Below, piece by piece: positions 1-8,157 of a stretch of 64,000 nucleotides of DNA. Source of the stretch: Streptomyces sp. BHT-5-2. GTDB taxonomy: Bacteria > Actinomycetota > Actinomycetes > Streptomycetales > Streptomycetaceae. The position numbers were made by a program, and so were the translations under genes. A model generated the notes under the pieces. That model saw only the letters and a program-made list of their open reading frames with translations, did not search any database and was not told the DNA's origin. The first letter of the stretch is position 1. Each line of letters begins with the position of its first letter. The stretch is taken from assembly GCF_019774615.1 (NCBI RefSeq), contig NZ_CP081496.1, positions 5,146,001 to 5,210,000 of the forward strand, read 5' to 3'.

Positions 1-268
1 CGGGGGCCGCTGCGGGCGGCCGCCCGCGGCACCCCGCCGGCCGCGGCACCCGGCTCCCGGCCCGCCGGTCCGGTGCCGTTGGCACCGCCCGCCGCACCTG
101 CCTCGTCCGCCCCGCGCTGCTCGTGCTCCCCCGAAGTCACCGTGCCGATCCCCTCGCTACGAGTCCATGCCCCACCGCGGCCGGTCCGTCCGGGTGCCGG
201 GGCGCCGCGCCTCGGCCCTCAAGACGGCCGGCACCAGACTACGGGGCGGAGGGGCTCGGCCGATGCCC

Positions 269-1225
269 CTATGGAGCAGGGGCGAACGCATCGAGACGGG
301 ACTGTTGTGCGGCGGCCGCGGCGGCACCCACCACGCCGGCGTCCGTCCCCGTCCGTGCGGGGACCACCGTCAGCCCGGAGACGAACGACAGCGTCGCATA
401 GTCCCGCAGAGCGGAACGCAACGGAGCGAAGAGCACCTCGCCGGCGCCCGCCACCCCGCCGCCGACGACCGCTATGTCGATGTCGACGAGGGTCGCGGTG
501 GCGGCGATCCCGGCGGCCAGCGCCTGTCCGGCCCGTGCGAAGGAGCGCAGCGCGACGGGGTCGCCGGCGTGCGCCGCGGCGGCGACCGCGGCGGCGCTGG
601 TGTCCCCGTCGGGGCCCGGCCGCCAGCCGTCGGCCAGCGCCCGGCGGGCGATGTTGGGGCCGCTGGCGATCCGCTCCACGCAGCCGCGCGCCCCACAGGG
701 ACACGGGTCGCCGTCGAGGTCGACACTGATGTGCCCGATGTGCCCCGCGTTGCCCGAAGGCCCCGGGTGCAGCCGCCCGTTGAGGACCAGTCCGCCGCCG
801 ACCCCGGTGGAGACCACCATGCACAGCGCGTTGTCGTGGCCGCGCGCGGCGCCCTGCCAGTGCTCCGCCGCGGTCATCGCGACCCCGTCGCCCACCAGCG
901 TCACCGGGAGCTCCCCGACCAGCGCCCGCACGCCGGCGACCAGCGGGAAGTCGCGCCACCCGGGGATGTTGACCGGGCTGACGGTGCCGGCCGCGGCGTC
1001 CACCGGGCCGGCGCTGCCGATGCCGACGGCCGCCACCCGCGCCCAGTCCGGCCCGGCGGCCAGCTCCCGGACGACCTCGGCCACCGCGCGCATCACGGTG
1101 GCGCCGTCCTGGTCCGCGGGGGTCGGCCGGGCGGCCCGGACGACGAGTCTGCCCTGCGCGTCCACCAGAGCGCCGGCGATCTTGGTGCCGCCAATGTCCA
1201 GCGCTGCGCTGAGGTCCGTCTGCAT
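269..1225 (-). CDS. ROK-family sugar kinase (glucokinase-like)
   Basis: 318-residue cytoplasmic protein of the ROK family, which phosphorylates glucose or a related hexose with ATP, or acts as a sugar-responsive regulator. Seen: an N-terminal phosphate-binding motif DIGGTKIAGALVD at about residues 10-22 and the ROK zinc signature CPCGARGCVE in the middle. The length is normal for the kinase form, and there is no N-terminal winged helix, so this is the enzyme rather than a NagC-type repressor. It is divergent from the LacI-type gene at 1410, and the shared intergenic region carries a LacI-type palindrome, so sugar-responsive control by that neighbour is likely. The substrate cannot be told from sequence. 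The family call is firm; glucose specificity is a guess. Confidence 0.9.
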   Translation of the reverse strand: MQTDLSAALDIGGTKIAGALVDAQGRLVVRAARPTPADQDGATVMRAVAEVVRELAAGPDWARVAAVGIGSAGPVDAAAGTVSPVNIPGWRDFPLVAGVRALVGELPVTLVGDGVAMTAAEHWQGAARGHDNALCMVVSTGVGGGLVLNGRLHPGPSGNAGHIGHISVDLDGDPCPCGARGCVERIASGPNIARRALADGWRPGPDGDTSAAAVAAAAHAGDPVALRSFARAGQALAAGIAATATLVDIDIAVVGGGVAGAGEVLFAPLRSALRDYATLSFVSGLTVVPARTGTDAGVVGAAAAAAQQSRLDAFAPAP

Positions 1226-1298
1226 CGGTGTCGAATTCTCCTGGTGGGCCCGGGGGGCCGGGGTCCGGCCCGGCGTGAGAACGCCAGTCTTCCGGCAA

Positions 1299-1325
1299 TT
1301 GACAACGTTGTCCAGGGACTATGCT
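1299..1325 (+). promoter_or_regulatory. Promoter of the LacI-type gene overlapped by a LacI-type operator
   Basis: TTGACA at 1299-1304 is followed 15 bases later by TATGCT at 1320-1325. The perfect 12-base palindrome GACAACGTTGTC at 1301-1312 has the central CpG typical of LacI/GalR operators and overlaps the -35 box. This arrangement fits autorepression of the regulator and possibly co-control of the divergent ROK gene. It is an inference from position and family habit; no binding data are available. Confidence 0.55.
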
Positions 1326-1409
1326 CGTCGCCACACGACGGTCCGGCCGCGCGCCCCGTCCACCCGCGCCCCGGCACCGCATCCGCCCCCTCCAGACAGG
1401 ACCGCACTC

Positions 1410-2447
1410 GTGACCGAGACCGCCCGCGGCACCTCCCATCGCTACGGCACCCGCCCCACGATGAAGGACGTCGCGGCGCGGGCCGGCGTCGGTCTGAAGA
1501 CCGTCTCCCGGGTGGTCAACGGCGAACCGGGCGTCACCCCGGACACCGAACGCCGGGTCCAGGAGGCCATCACCGCGCTCGGCTTCCGTCGCAACGACTC
1601 CGCCCGGGTCCTGCGCAAGGGCCGGACGGCCAGCATCGGCCTGGTCCTCGAAGACCTCGCCGACCCCTTCTACGGCCCGCTCAGCCGCGCCGTGGAGGAG
1701 GTCGCGCGCAGCCACGGCGCCCTGCTGATCAACGGCTCCAGCGCCGAGGACCCGGCCCGCGAACAGGAGTTGGCGCTGGCGCTGTGCGCCCGCCGGGTGG
1801 ACGGGCTGGTCGTCATCCCGGCCGGCGACGACCACCGCTATCTGGAGCCCGAGATAGCCGCCGGTGTCGCGACCGTCTTCGTCGACCGCCCGGCCGGCCG
1901 GATCGACGCCGACGTGGTCCTCTCCGACAACTTCGGCGGCGCCCGGGCCGCGGTCGCCCACCTCATCGCACACGGCCACCGCCGGATCGGCTTCATCGGC
2001 GACCAGCCGGGCATCCACACCGCCAAGGAGCGGCTGCGCGGCTACCGCACCGCGATGGCCGAGGCCGGTCTGCCGGTCGCCGACGCCTGGGTCTCCCCCG
2101 GTTCCACCGCCCCCGACCGGGTCCGCGCCGCGGCCGCGGCCATGCTGACCGCCCCCGAGCCGGTCACCGCCCTCTTCGCCGGCAACAACCGCGTCACCGT
2201 CACCACCGTCCGGGTCCTGCGCGACCACCCGCGCCCGGTCGCCCTGGTCGGTTTCGACGACTTCGAACTGGCCGACCTCGTCCGCCCCGCCATCACGGTC
2301 GTCGCCCAGGACGCCGCCCGCCTCGGCCGCACCGCCGCCACCCTCCTCTTCCGCCGCCTCGACGGCACCGACGAACCGCCCCAGCGGCTGGAGATCCCGA
2401 CGCGCCTGATCGCGCGCGGGTCCGGCGAGATCCGGCCCACCGGGTGA
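1410..2447 (+). CDS. LacI/GalR-family transcriptional regulator
   Basis: About 345 residues from the GTG at 1410. The LacI helix-turn-helix begins MKDVAARAGVGLKTVSRVVN at about residues 18-37, followed by the hinge and a periplasmic-binding-protein-like sugar sensor domain (SIGLVLEDLADPFYGPL onward). An ATG at 1461 is an alternative start that would begin exactly at MKDV. GTG is preferred because a purine-rich AGACAGGA lies upstream. The reading frame stays open further upstream but is not protein-like there. It is divergent from the ROK kinase and probably represses it and itself through the palindrome at 1301-1312. Confidence 0.92.
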   Translation: MTETARGTSHRYGTRPTMKDVAARAGVGLKTVSRVVNGEPGVTPDTERRVQEAITALGFRRNDSARVLRKGRTASIGLVLEDLADPFYGPLSRAVEEVARSHGALLINGSSAEDPAREQELALALCARRVDGLVVIPAGDDHRYLEPEIAAGVATVFVDRPAGRIDADVVLSDNFGGARAAVAHLIAHGHRRIGFIGDQPGIHTAKERLRGYRTAMAEAGLPVADAWVSPGSTAPDRVRAAAAAMLTAPEPVTALFAGNNRVTVTTVRVLRDHPRPVALVGFDDFELADLVRPAITVVAQDAARLGRTAATLLFRRLDGTDEPPQRLEIPTRLIARGSGEIRPTG

Positions 2448-2450
2448 CGC

Positions 2451-2859
2451 CCCACGTGGTCGGCGCTCCCACCGTGGGGGTTGCGGTCTTTCCGCCTTCG
2501 GCGGAGGGGGTGTCGGGGCGGGGCCCCGCTGGGTGGTGGGTGCCGGGTTCGGTGCCTCCGGGGTGGGTGTTCGGACTGCTGCGCTTTACGTCCGAACACC
2601 CACCCCTCCGGCACCGCCCCCTCCCGTACGGGGACGGGATCCCGCCCCGGTGGGAGAAGAGGTACAAGCAGCACCCCGCTCCGGCCCTCTTCCCTCACCC
2701 CTCACCGGGCGGGGGCGGCCAACTCACGGAAGGGGGCAACCAGCCCCCGGAGGACCGCACCCGGCACCCACCGGCAACCGGGCGCCCCGCCCGACACACC
2801 CCCTCCGCCGAAGGCGGAAAGACCGCGACCCCCACGGCGGGAGCGCCGACAACGTGGGA
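2451..2859. repeat. Long imperfect inverted repeat between convergent genes
   Basis: The space between the LacI-type stop and the stop of the opposing aldolase-like gene is almost filled by two arms of about 110 bases in inverted orientation (about 2451-2563 and 2740-2859). Each arm contains the hairpin CCGCC-TTC-GGCGG (2492-2504 and, inverted, 2805-2817) followed on the reading strand by a G-rich stretch. The arms probably act as paired terminators for the two genes. The centre holds a separate conserved-loop hairpin at 2550-2616. Confidence 0.7.
2550..2616 (+). repeat. Conserved-loop hairpin repeat, copy A
   Basis: Perfect 17-bp stem (2560-2576 with 2590-2606) closing the 13-base loop TGCTGCGCTTTAC (2577-2589). 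Outside it is a symmetrical TCC/TCC internal loop and then a 7-bp outer stem CGGTGCC/GGCACCG. Two further copies at 10265-10331 and 10515-10589 keep the loop and the layout but have different stem bases that still pair. This suggests a selected nucleic-acid structure. Function unknown; it could be a REP-like or terminator-associated element. Confidence 0.8.
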
Positions 2860-2861
2860 TG

Positions 2862-4145
2862 TCAGCCGAGCTTCGCCGGACGACCCGCCAACCCGTCCAG
2901 TTCCGCCCGTGTCAGCCCCGTAAGGCGGGCGACCTCCGCGGGGTCGACGGCGCCGCAGTCGAGGCCGCGGAGGAGGTAGCCGCTGAGGGCCTTGGCGGTG
3001 GCGGGTTCGTCCATGACGTCGCCGCCGGCCTTGGCCACGTAGGCGGTGAGCCGGGCGGCGGCCTTCTCCAGGCCCTCGCGGTAGAAGGCGTAGACGGCGG
3101 CGTAGCGGGTCGGGAGGTGGCCCGGGTGCATGTCCCAGCCCTGGTAGTAGGCGCGGGCCAGGGCGCGGCGGGTGAGGCCGTGGTGCAGCCGCCAGGCGTC
3201 GTGGACCTGGGCGGTGGGGCCGACCGGCAGGACGTTGGTGGAGCCGTCGGAGACCCGGACGCCGGTGCCGGCGGCGGCGACCTGCATGACGGCCTTGGCG
3301 TGGTCGGCGGCGGGGTGGTCGCTGGCCTGGTAGGCGGCGCTGACGCCGCAGGAGGCGCTGTAGTCGAAGGTGCCGTAGTGGAGGGAGGTGGCGCGGCCCT
3401 CGGCGGCCTCGATCATGCGGGCGACGGTGGCGCGGCCGTCGGCGCCCAGGATGGCCTGGGTGGTCTCGATCTGGATCTCGAAGCCGATCCGGCCGGGCGC
3501 CAGGCCGCGGGCCTTCTCGAACGCCTCCAGCAGCCGGACCATGGCGGTGACCTGCTCGGCGTAGGTGACCTTGGGGAGGGTGAGGACCAGGCCGTCGGGC
3601 AGGCCGCCGGCCTCCATGAGGCCGGTGAGGAAGATGTCCAGGGTGCGGATGCCGCGGTCGCGGACGGCGGCCTCCATGCACTTCATGCGGATGCCCATGT
3701 AGGGGGCGGCGGTGCGGTTCTCGTGGGCGGCGGCGACCAGGGCGGCGGCGCGGGCGGCGGTCTCGTCCTCCTCGGCGTCGGAGCGCGGGCCGTAGCCGTC
3801 CTCGAAGTCGATCCGCAGGTCCTCGACGGGCTCGCGCTCCAGCTTGGCGCGGACCCGCTCGTACACCGGGCCGGCGAGGTCGTCGGGGAGTCCGAGGACG
3901 GCCGCGAGCGCGCCGGCGTCGGGGGCGTGCTCGTCGAGCATGGCGAGCGCCTGGTCGCCCCAGGAGCGGATGGTGCCGGCGGTGAAGGTGTCGCCGGGGA
4001 CGTAGACCGTGTGGACCGGCTGGCGGGTGCCGGGGTCGCCCGGGTAGCGCCGCGCCAGGTCGGCGTCCACCTCGGCGAGAGCGGCCCCGATGCCCTCGCG
4101 TACGGTGTCCGCGAGGCTCGTCGCCACGGTCTCCTGCTGCCCCAT
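2862..4145 (-). CDS. Aldolase/citrate-lyase-family protein (HpcH/HpaI-like, DUF6986 type)
   Basis: 427 residues from the ATG at 4145, chosen because GGGAGGG lies just upstream. The frame could extend 17 codons further, but those are not protein-like. Motifs of the CitE/HpcH TIM-barrel group are visible: LRIDFEDGYGPRSD (acidic metal site), MKCMEA, LTLPKV, FEIQIETTQAILG (conserved Glu) and TSLHYGTFDYSAS. The family cleaves or forms acyl-CoA or 2-oxo acid C-C bonds with Mg2+; the substrate here is unknown. Related Streptomyces genes often sit with purine/ureide catabolism genes (recollection, not tested). A palindromic site 52 bases upstream of the start suggests IclR-type control. Confidence 0.75.
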   Translation of the reverse strand: MGQQETVATSLADTVREGIGAALAEVDADLARRYPGDPGTRQPVHTVYVPGDTFTAGTIRSWGDQALAMLDEHAPDAGALAAVLGLPDDLAGPVYERVRAKLEREPVEDLRIDFEDGYGPRSDAEEDETAARAAALVAAAHENRTAAPYMGIRMKCMEAAVRDRGIRTLDIFLTGLMEAGGLPDGLVLTLPKVTYAEQVTAMVRLLEAFEKARGLAPGRIGFEIQIETTQAILGADGRATVARMIEAAEGRATSLHYGTFDYSASCGVSAAYQASDHPAADHAKAVMQVAAAGTGVRVSDGSTNVLPVGPTAQVHDAWRLHHGLTRRALARAYYQGWDMHPGHLPTRYAAVYAFYREGLEKAAARLTAYVAKAGGDVMDEPATAKALSGYLLRGLDCGAVDPAEVARLTGLTRAELDGLAGRPAKLG

Positions 4146-4196
4146 CTCGGTACCCTCCCGGTGCTTGTGCCCGCCGCCGTCGCCGACCCCGAGCAT

Positions 4197-4211
4197 TTCC
4201 GCTTAACGGAA
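4197..4211. promoter_or_regulatory. Palindromic operator candidate (IclR-like)
   Basis: The near-perfect palindrome TTCCGCTTAACGGAA lies upstream of the aldolase-like gene. A weaker, related TCCGTATAGCGAA follows at about 4219-4231. TTCCG-n5-CGGAA is the kind of site bound by IclR-family regulators in actinomycetes. No IclR gene is in the window, so the regulator would act from elsewhere. Assignment is by motif likeness only. Confidence 0.45.
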
Positions 4212-4351
4212 TCAACAATCCGTATAGCGAAGCTAACGGTGTCGGTAGGCGAGGTCAACACCTTCCCGGCCGTGGCGACGCAGGTCACCGGCCCACCGCG
4301 GGCCGACAACTCCGTGGCGCGGGCCGCCCCGTACGGCCCACAATCCCCGTC

Positions 4352-4870
4352 ATGACATGGACCGCACCCCGGATCGAACGCCGGGACACACCCGCCGCCG
4401 TGAGCGAGCGCGCGATGCTGCAGGGCTGGCTCGATTTCCACCGTGACACCCTGCTCGCCAAGTGCGCGGGCCTGACCGCCGAGCAGCTCGCCCGGCCCGC
4501 CACCCCGCCGTCCCCGCTCACCCTGCTCGGCCTGGTGCGTCATCTGGCCTACGCCGAACGCGTCTGGTTCCGGCAGCGGTTCGTCGGCGAGGCGGTCGAC
4601 AGCCTCTACTGCACCGACGACGCCCCGGACGCCGACTTCGACGACCTCGACCCGGCCCGGGCCGAGGCGGAACACATGGCCTTCCGCGCCGAGATCGCGG
4701 CCTGCGACGCGGCGGTGGCCGACCGCGGCCTCGACGAGACCTTCACCGTCCGCAGCGGCCGCACCCTCAACCTGCGCTGGATCTACGTCCACATGATCGA
4801 GGAGTACGCCCGCCACAACGGGCACGCGGATCTGCTCCGCGAGGCCCTGGACGGCGCGACCGGGGCCTGA
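4352..4870 (+). CDS. DinB-like / DUF664 family protein
   Basis: 172 residues, a four-helix-bundle DinB/YfiT-like protein. Such proteins carry a metal-binding His triad, and many actinomycete members are mycothiol- or other thiol-dependent S-transferases. Seen: the early conserved helix LQGWLDFHRDTLLAKCAGLT, LVRHLAYAERVWF with the first His, and near the end WIYVHMIEEYARHNGHADLLRE, the DUF664 signature with the other His residues. The ATG at 4352 starts just before the conserved helix. It is divergent from the aldolase-like gene and convergent with etfA, separated by a strong hairpin. The exact reaction is unknown. Confidence 0.8.
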   Translation: MTWTAPRIERRDTPAAVSERAMLQGWLDFHRDTLLAKCAGLTAEQLARPATPPSPLTLLGLVRHLAYAERVWFRQRFVGEAVDSLYCTDDAPDADFDDLDPARAEAEHMAFRAEIAACDAAVADRGLDETFTVRSGRTLNLRWIYVHMIEEYARHNGHADLLREALDGATGA

Positions 4871-4897
4871 GCAGCGGAGGAGCGGCAGCCGCCGGAC

Positions 4898-4940
4898 GGC
4901 CGAAGGCCCCGTACGCCGCCTGCGTACGGGGCCTTCGGCC
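4898..4940. terminator. Bidirectional intrinsic terminator
   Basis: A 19-bp perfect stem (4898-4916 with 4922-4940) around the loop CGCCT. It lies between the DinB-like stop and the etfA stop, two convergent genes, and can serve both. Confidence 0.85.
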
Positions 4941-4977
4941 GTGCGGTGCGCGCGGGCCCGCGGCGGGCCCGGCCGGG

Positions 4978-5940
4978 TCAGCCCTTGCGGGTCTTGACCT
5001 CGTCGGTCAGAGCGGGGACGACGTTGAAGAGGTCGCCGACCACGCCGTAGTCGACCAGGTCGAAGATCGGCGCCTCGGCGTCCTTGTTGATCGCGACGAT
5101 GGTCTTCGAGGTCTGCATGCCGGCACGGTGCTGGATGGCGCCGGAGATGCCGGCCGCGATGTACAGCTGCGGCGAGACCGACTTGCCGGTCTGGCCGACC
5201 TGGTTGGTGTGCGGGTACCAGCCGGCGTCCACCGCGGCGCGCGAGGCGCCGACGGCCGCACCGAGCGAGTCGGCGAGGGCCTCGATGACCGGGAAGTTCT
5301 CGGCGCCGTTGACGCCGCGGCCGCCGGAGACCACGATCGCGGCCTCGGTCAGCTCCGGGCGGCCGGTCGACTCGCGCGGGGTGCGCGAGACGATCCTGGT
5401 GGCCTTGGAGGCGTCCGCGACGGTCACCGCGAGCTGCTCGACCGAGCCGGCGGCCGGCGCGGCCTCCGGGGCGGCGGAGTTGGGCTTGACGGTGATGACC
5501 GGGGTGCCCTTGGTGATCCGCGACTTGGTGGTGTACGAGGCCGCGAAGACCGACTGGGTGGCCACCGGGCCCTCGTCGCCGGCCTCGACGTCCACGGCGT
5601 CGGTGATGATGCCGGAGCCGATCCGGACGGCCAGGCGGGCGCCGATCTCCTTGCCCTCGGCGGAGGACGGCAGCAGGACGGCGACCGGCGAGACCGCCTC
5701 GTGGGCGGCCTGCAGCGCGTCGACCTTGGGGGCGACGAGGTACTCGGCGAACTCCGGGACGTCGGCGGTCAGGACCTTCACCGCGCCGTGCTCGGCGAGC
5801 ACCGGGGCGGCGGTGTCCACGCCGGCGCCGAGGTGCACGGCGACCGGCTCGCCGATGCGGCGGGCGAGGGTGAGCAGTTCGAGGGTGGGCTTGCGGACGG
5901 CGCCGTCCACGTGGTCGACGTAGACAAGGACTTCAGCCAT
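4978..5940 (-). CDS. etfA: Electron transfer flavoprotein, alpha subunit
   Basis: 320 residues, starting MAEVLVYVDHVDG with GCAGGAG upstream of the ATG at 5940. EtfA pairs with EtfB to bind FAD and AMP and carries electrons from acyl-CoA dehydrogenases to the respiratory chain. The C-terminal FAD-binding half is typical: VVSGGRGVNGAENFPVIEALADSLGAAVGASRAAVDAGW, then QVGQTGKSVSP, YIAAGISGAIQH and AINKDAEAPIFDLVDYGVVGD, all hallmarks of the subunit. It lies 145 bases downstream of etfB on the same strand, so the two form one operon that ends at the hairpin 4898-4940. Confidence 0.97.
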   Translation of the reverse strand: MAEVLVYVDHVDGAVRKPTLELLTLARRIGEPVAVHLGAGVDTAAPVLAEHGAVKVLTADVPEFAEYLVAPKVDALQAAHEAVSPVAVLLPSSAEGKEIGARLAVRIGSGIITDAVDVEAGDEGPVATQSVFAASYTTKSRITKGTPVITVKPNSAAPEAAPAAGSVEQLAVTVADASKATRIVSRTPRESTGRPELTEAAIVVSGGRGVNGAENFPVIEALADSLGAAVGASRAAVDAGWYPHTNQVGQTGKSVSPQLYIAAGISGAIQHRAGMQTSKTIVAINKDAEAPIFDLVDYGVVGDLFNVVPALTDEVKTRKG

Positions 5941-6085
5941 GGGAATTGCTCCTGCGGGAAGAGTGCGGGCGAGGGGAGGACGGTGGTTCCGACGGACCGT
6001 CAGATGCCGGCGGGGAGAGGGGAGTTGACTTCCGTCCCGGCCGCGGCGGCGGTCCCGGCCCGGGGTGGCGCCCCGGGCCCGCGGC

Positions 6086-6874
6086 TCAGATGAACTTCTG
6101 GCCCGCGAGGAACTCGGCGAGCTGCTTGGCGCCCTCGCCCTCGTCCGTGACGATCGTGCCCTTGGTGCGGGCCGGGCGCTCGGTGGCCGACTCGACCTTG
6201 GTCCAGGCGCCCTCCAGGCCGACCTCGTCGGCCTCGATGTCCAGGTCCTCCAGGTCCAGGGTCTCCAGCGGCTTCTTCTTGGCCGCCATGATGCCCTTGA
6301 AGGAGGGGTAACGCGCCTCGCCCGACTGGTCGGTGACGGAGACGACGGCCGGCAGCGCGGCCTCCAGCTGCTCGCTGGCGGTGTCGCCGTCCCGGCGGCC
6401 GGTGACCTTGCCGTCGGCGACGGCGACCTGGGAGAGCTGGGTCGCCTGCGGGACCCCGAGCCGCTCGGCGAGCAGCGCGGGCAGCACGCCCATGGTGCCG
6501 TCGGTGGAGGCCATACCGCAGACCACCAGGTCGTAGCCGGTCTTCTCGATGGCCTTGGCGAGCACGAGCGAGGTGCCGAGCGCGTCGGTGCCGTGCAGGT
6601 CGTCGTCCTCGACGTGGACGGCCTTGTCGGCACCCATCGACAGCGCCTTGCGCAGCGCGTCGGTGGCGTCCTCGGGACCGACGGTCAGGACCGTGATCTC
6701 CGCGTCGTCGTCGTTGGCTTCCTTGATCTGCAGGGCCTGCTCGACGGCGTACTCGTCGAGCTCCGAGAGGAGGCCGTCCACGTCGTCCCGGTCGACGGTC
6801 AGGTCCTCGGCGAAGTGCCGGTCGCCGGTGGCGTCGGGCACGTACTTCACACAGACAACGATCCTCAAGCTCAC
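6086..6874 (-). CDS. etfB: Electron transfer flavoprotein, beta subunit
   Basis: 262 residues. The start codon is GTG at 6874 with GGTAGGAG six bases upstream. Starts SLRIVVCVKYVPDATGDRHF and has the EtfB AMP-binding region VVCGMASTDGTMGVLPALLAERLGVPQ and the partner-contact loop near residue 200 (KKPLETLDLEDLDIE), all typical of the family. First gene of the etfBA operon. The 212 bases upstream hold a -10-like TAATAT (minus strand) overlapped by a palindrome, so the operon may be repressed by a TetR-like fatty-acid regulator (inference). Confidence 0.97.
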   Translation of the reverse strand: MSLRIVVCVKYVPDATGDRHFAEDLTVDRDDVDGLLSELDEYAVEQALQIKEANDDDAEITVLTVGPEDATDALRKALSMGADKAVHVEDDDLHGTDALGTSLVLAKAIEKTGYDLVVCGMASTDGTMGVLPALLAERLGVPQATQLSQVAVADGKVTGRRDGDTASEQLEAALPAVVSVTDQSGEARYPSFKGIMAAKKKPLETLDLEDLDIEADEVGLEGAWTKVESATERPARTKGTIVTDEGEGAKQLAEFLAGQKFI

Positions 6875-6980
6875 GCCGGCTCTCCTACCTGCTTCGTCTC
6901 TTCAGAACTGCCTTGTGCTGGCAGCATAGGCGCCTCACGGGGCGGCTCCCGGTCGGATACGGATCCCCGCGCCGACCGTC

Positions 6981-6997
6981 ATATTACTCGCCAGTAC
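6981..6997 (-). promoter_or_regulatory. Candidate etfBA promoter -10 with overlapping operator
   Basis: Read on the minus strand, TAATAT (6981-6986) lies about 107 bases before the etfB start. It overlaps the imperfect palindrome TACTCGCCAGTA (6985-6996, 10 of 12 symmetrical positions). TetR-family acyl-CoA regulators of actinomycetes often use TACT-type arms. Weak evidence, from motif likeness only. Confidence 0.35.
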
Positions 6998-7086
6998 ATA
7001 CAGTCTGGTGCCCCGAATCAAGGCCGTCGAAATGTGACCTTCCCAACGGCCCGGACCGGGTGACGAAGCAGGTCCGGAGGAACCGA

Positions 7087-7593
7087 TCAGTCCCGCAACG
7101 CGTTGAAACCGCCCTGGTGGTAGAGGAGCGGCCGGCCCGGTCCGGTGGGGTCGCCGACGACCGGCTCGGCGAGCACGATCCGGTGGTCTCCGGCCGGGAC
7201 GCGGGCCACCACCCGGCACACCAGCCAGGCCACCACACCGTCCAGCAGGGGCACGCCCTCGGGGCCGGTGCGCCAGGAGGTGGCCGGGCCGAACCGGTCG
7301 GCGCCGCTGCGGGCGAAGGTGGCGGCCAACTCCCCCTGGTGTTCGCCGAGGAGGTGGACGCCTATGTGCTCGGCCTCGGAGACCACCGGCCAACTGGAGG
7401 CAGCGGTGCCGATGCCGAAGGAGAGCAGCGGGGGCTCGGCGGCGACGGAGGTGAGCGAGGTGGCGGTGAAGCCGACGGGTCCGGGACCGGCCGCGGTGAT
7501 CACCGCGACGCCCGCGGCGTGCCGGCGGAAGACGGAGCGCAGGAGTTCCGGGGAGGCGGTGCGGGCCGTGCCGAGTTCGGGCGAGACCGTCAT
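7087..7593 (-). CDS. Flavin reductase-like FMN-binding protein
   Basis: 168 residues from the ATG at 7593, preferred over a longer frame because AAGGA precedes it and the family begins here (LLRSVFRRHAAGVAVITA). Flavin reductase domain: GPVGFTATSLTSVAAEPPLLSFGI (FMN contact), then HIGVHLLGEHQGELAATFA and the VVGDPTGPGRPLLYHQGGFNAL end. Such proteins supply FMNH2 or FADH2 to two-component monooxygenases or act alone as NAD(P)H:flavin oxidoreductases. No monooxygenase partner is adjacent. Confidence 0.88.
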   Translation of the reverse strand: MTVSPELGTARTASPELLRSVFRRHAAGVAVITAAGPGPVGFTATSLTSVAAEPPLLSFGIGTAASSWPVVSEAEHIGVHLLGEHQGELAATFARSGADRFGPATSWRTGPEGVPLLDGVVAWLVCRVVARVPAGDHRIVLAEPVVGDPTGPGRPLLYHQGGFNALRD

Positions 7594-7824
7594 GGAGTTG
7601 TCCTTCTGCTGTGGGCTACGAGCCCGGGCGGGGCCGCCGGCGGCCGAACGGCGGGCGGCGGCGGTGACGTCGTCGCTGCTCACACGCCGGGACAGCGCGC
7701 GCTGGCGGTCCGCTGGAGATCGACGTGCACGCGTCCGTACAGAAGAAGGAAGATGCCTGGCCCCATCACGTCAGGCTGACGATGCGTGGCCCGAGGCGTC
7801 AAGTGGCGCCCGGAATCTGGGAGA

Positions 7825-8157
7825 TCAATCACGGACCGCCGCCCCCAGTGCCGCGATGACGTCGGCCTTGCGCGGCTGCCCCGCGGCGCGGCGGACGACC
7901 GCACCGTGTCTGTCGAGCACCAGGACCGTCGGCGTACGGAGGATCTCCAGTCGGCGCACCAGCTCCAGACGGTCCTCCGCGTCGATCTCGACATGGGCCA
8001 CGCCCTCGACCATCCCCGCGACGTCGGCCAGCACCCGCCGGGTGGCCCGGCACGGCTGGCAGAAGGCACTGGAGAACTGGACGAGGGTGGCCCGCTCGCC
8101 CAGCTCCGCGCCGATCTCCACGGCTCCCAGCCGTGCCTCGTCGTCCCGCTCGCCCAC
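7825..8157 (-). CDS. Thioredoxin-family protein with CQPC active site
   Basis: 110 residues from the GTG at 8157. This start is chosen because AAGGA lies five bases upstream and everything earlier in the frame is Gly/Ala-rich and not protein-like. Compact thioredoxin fold: TLVQFSSAFCQPCRATRRVL with redox cysteines at residues 33 and 36, VEIDAEDRLELVRRLEILRTPTVLVLD with the cis-proline, and a typical C-terminal helix. Many Streptomyces relatives have an N-terminal membrane segment before the domain (recollection); here none is seen, so the protein appears cytoplasmic. It is probably a thiol-disulfide reductant or a TlpA-like carrier. Confidence 0.8.
   Translation of the reverse strand: MGERDDEARLGAVEIGAELGERATLVQFSSAFCQPCRATRRVLADVAGMVEGVAHVEIDAEDRLELVRRLEILRTPTVLVLDRHGAVVRRAAGQPRKADVIAALGAAVRD

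Noticed and set aside
167..2923. Very long plus-strand frame across the ROK and LacI genes
   Set aside because: Arg/Pro/Gly-rich shadow frame typical of high-GC DNA; the opposite or alternative frames carry recognisable protein families.
7087..7683. Longer start (7683) for the flavin reductase
   Set aside because: The extra 30 residues are low-complexity and unlike the family; AAGGA directly precedes the ATG at 7593.
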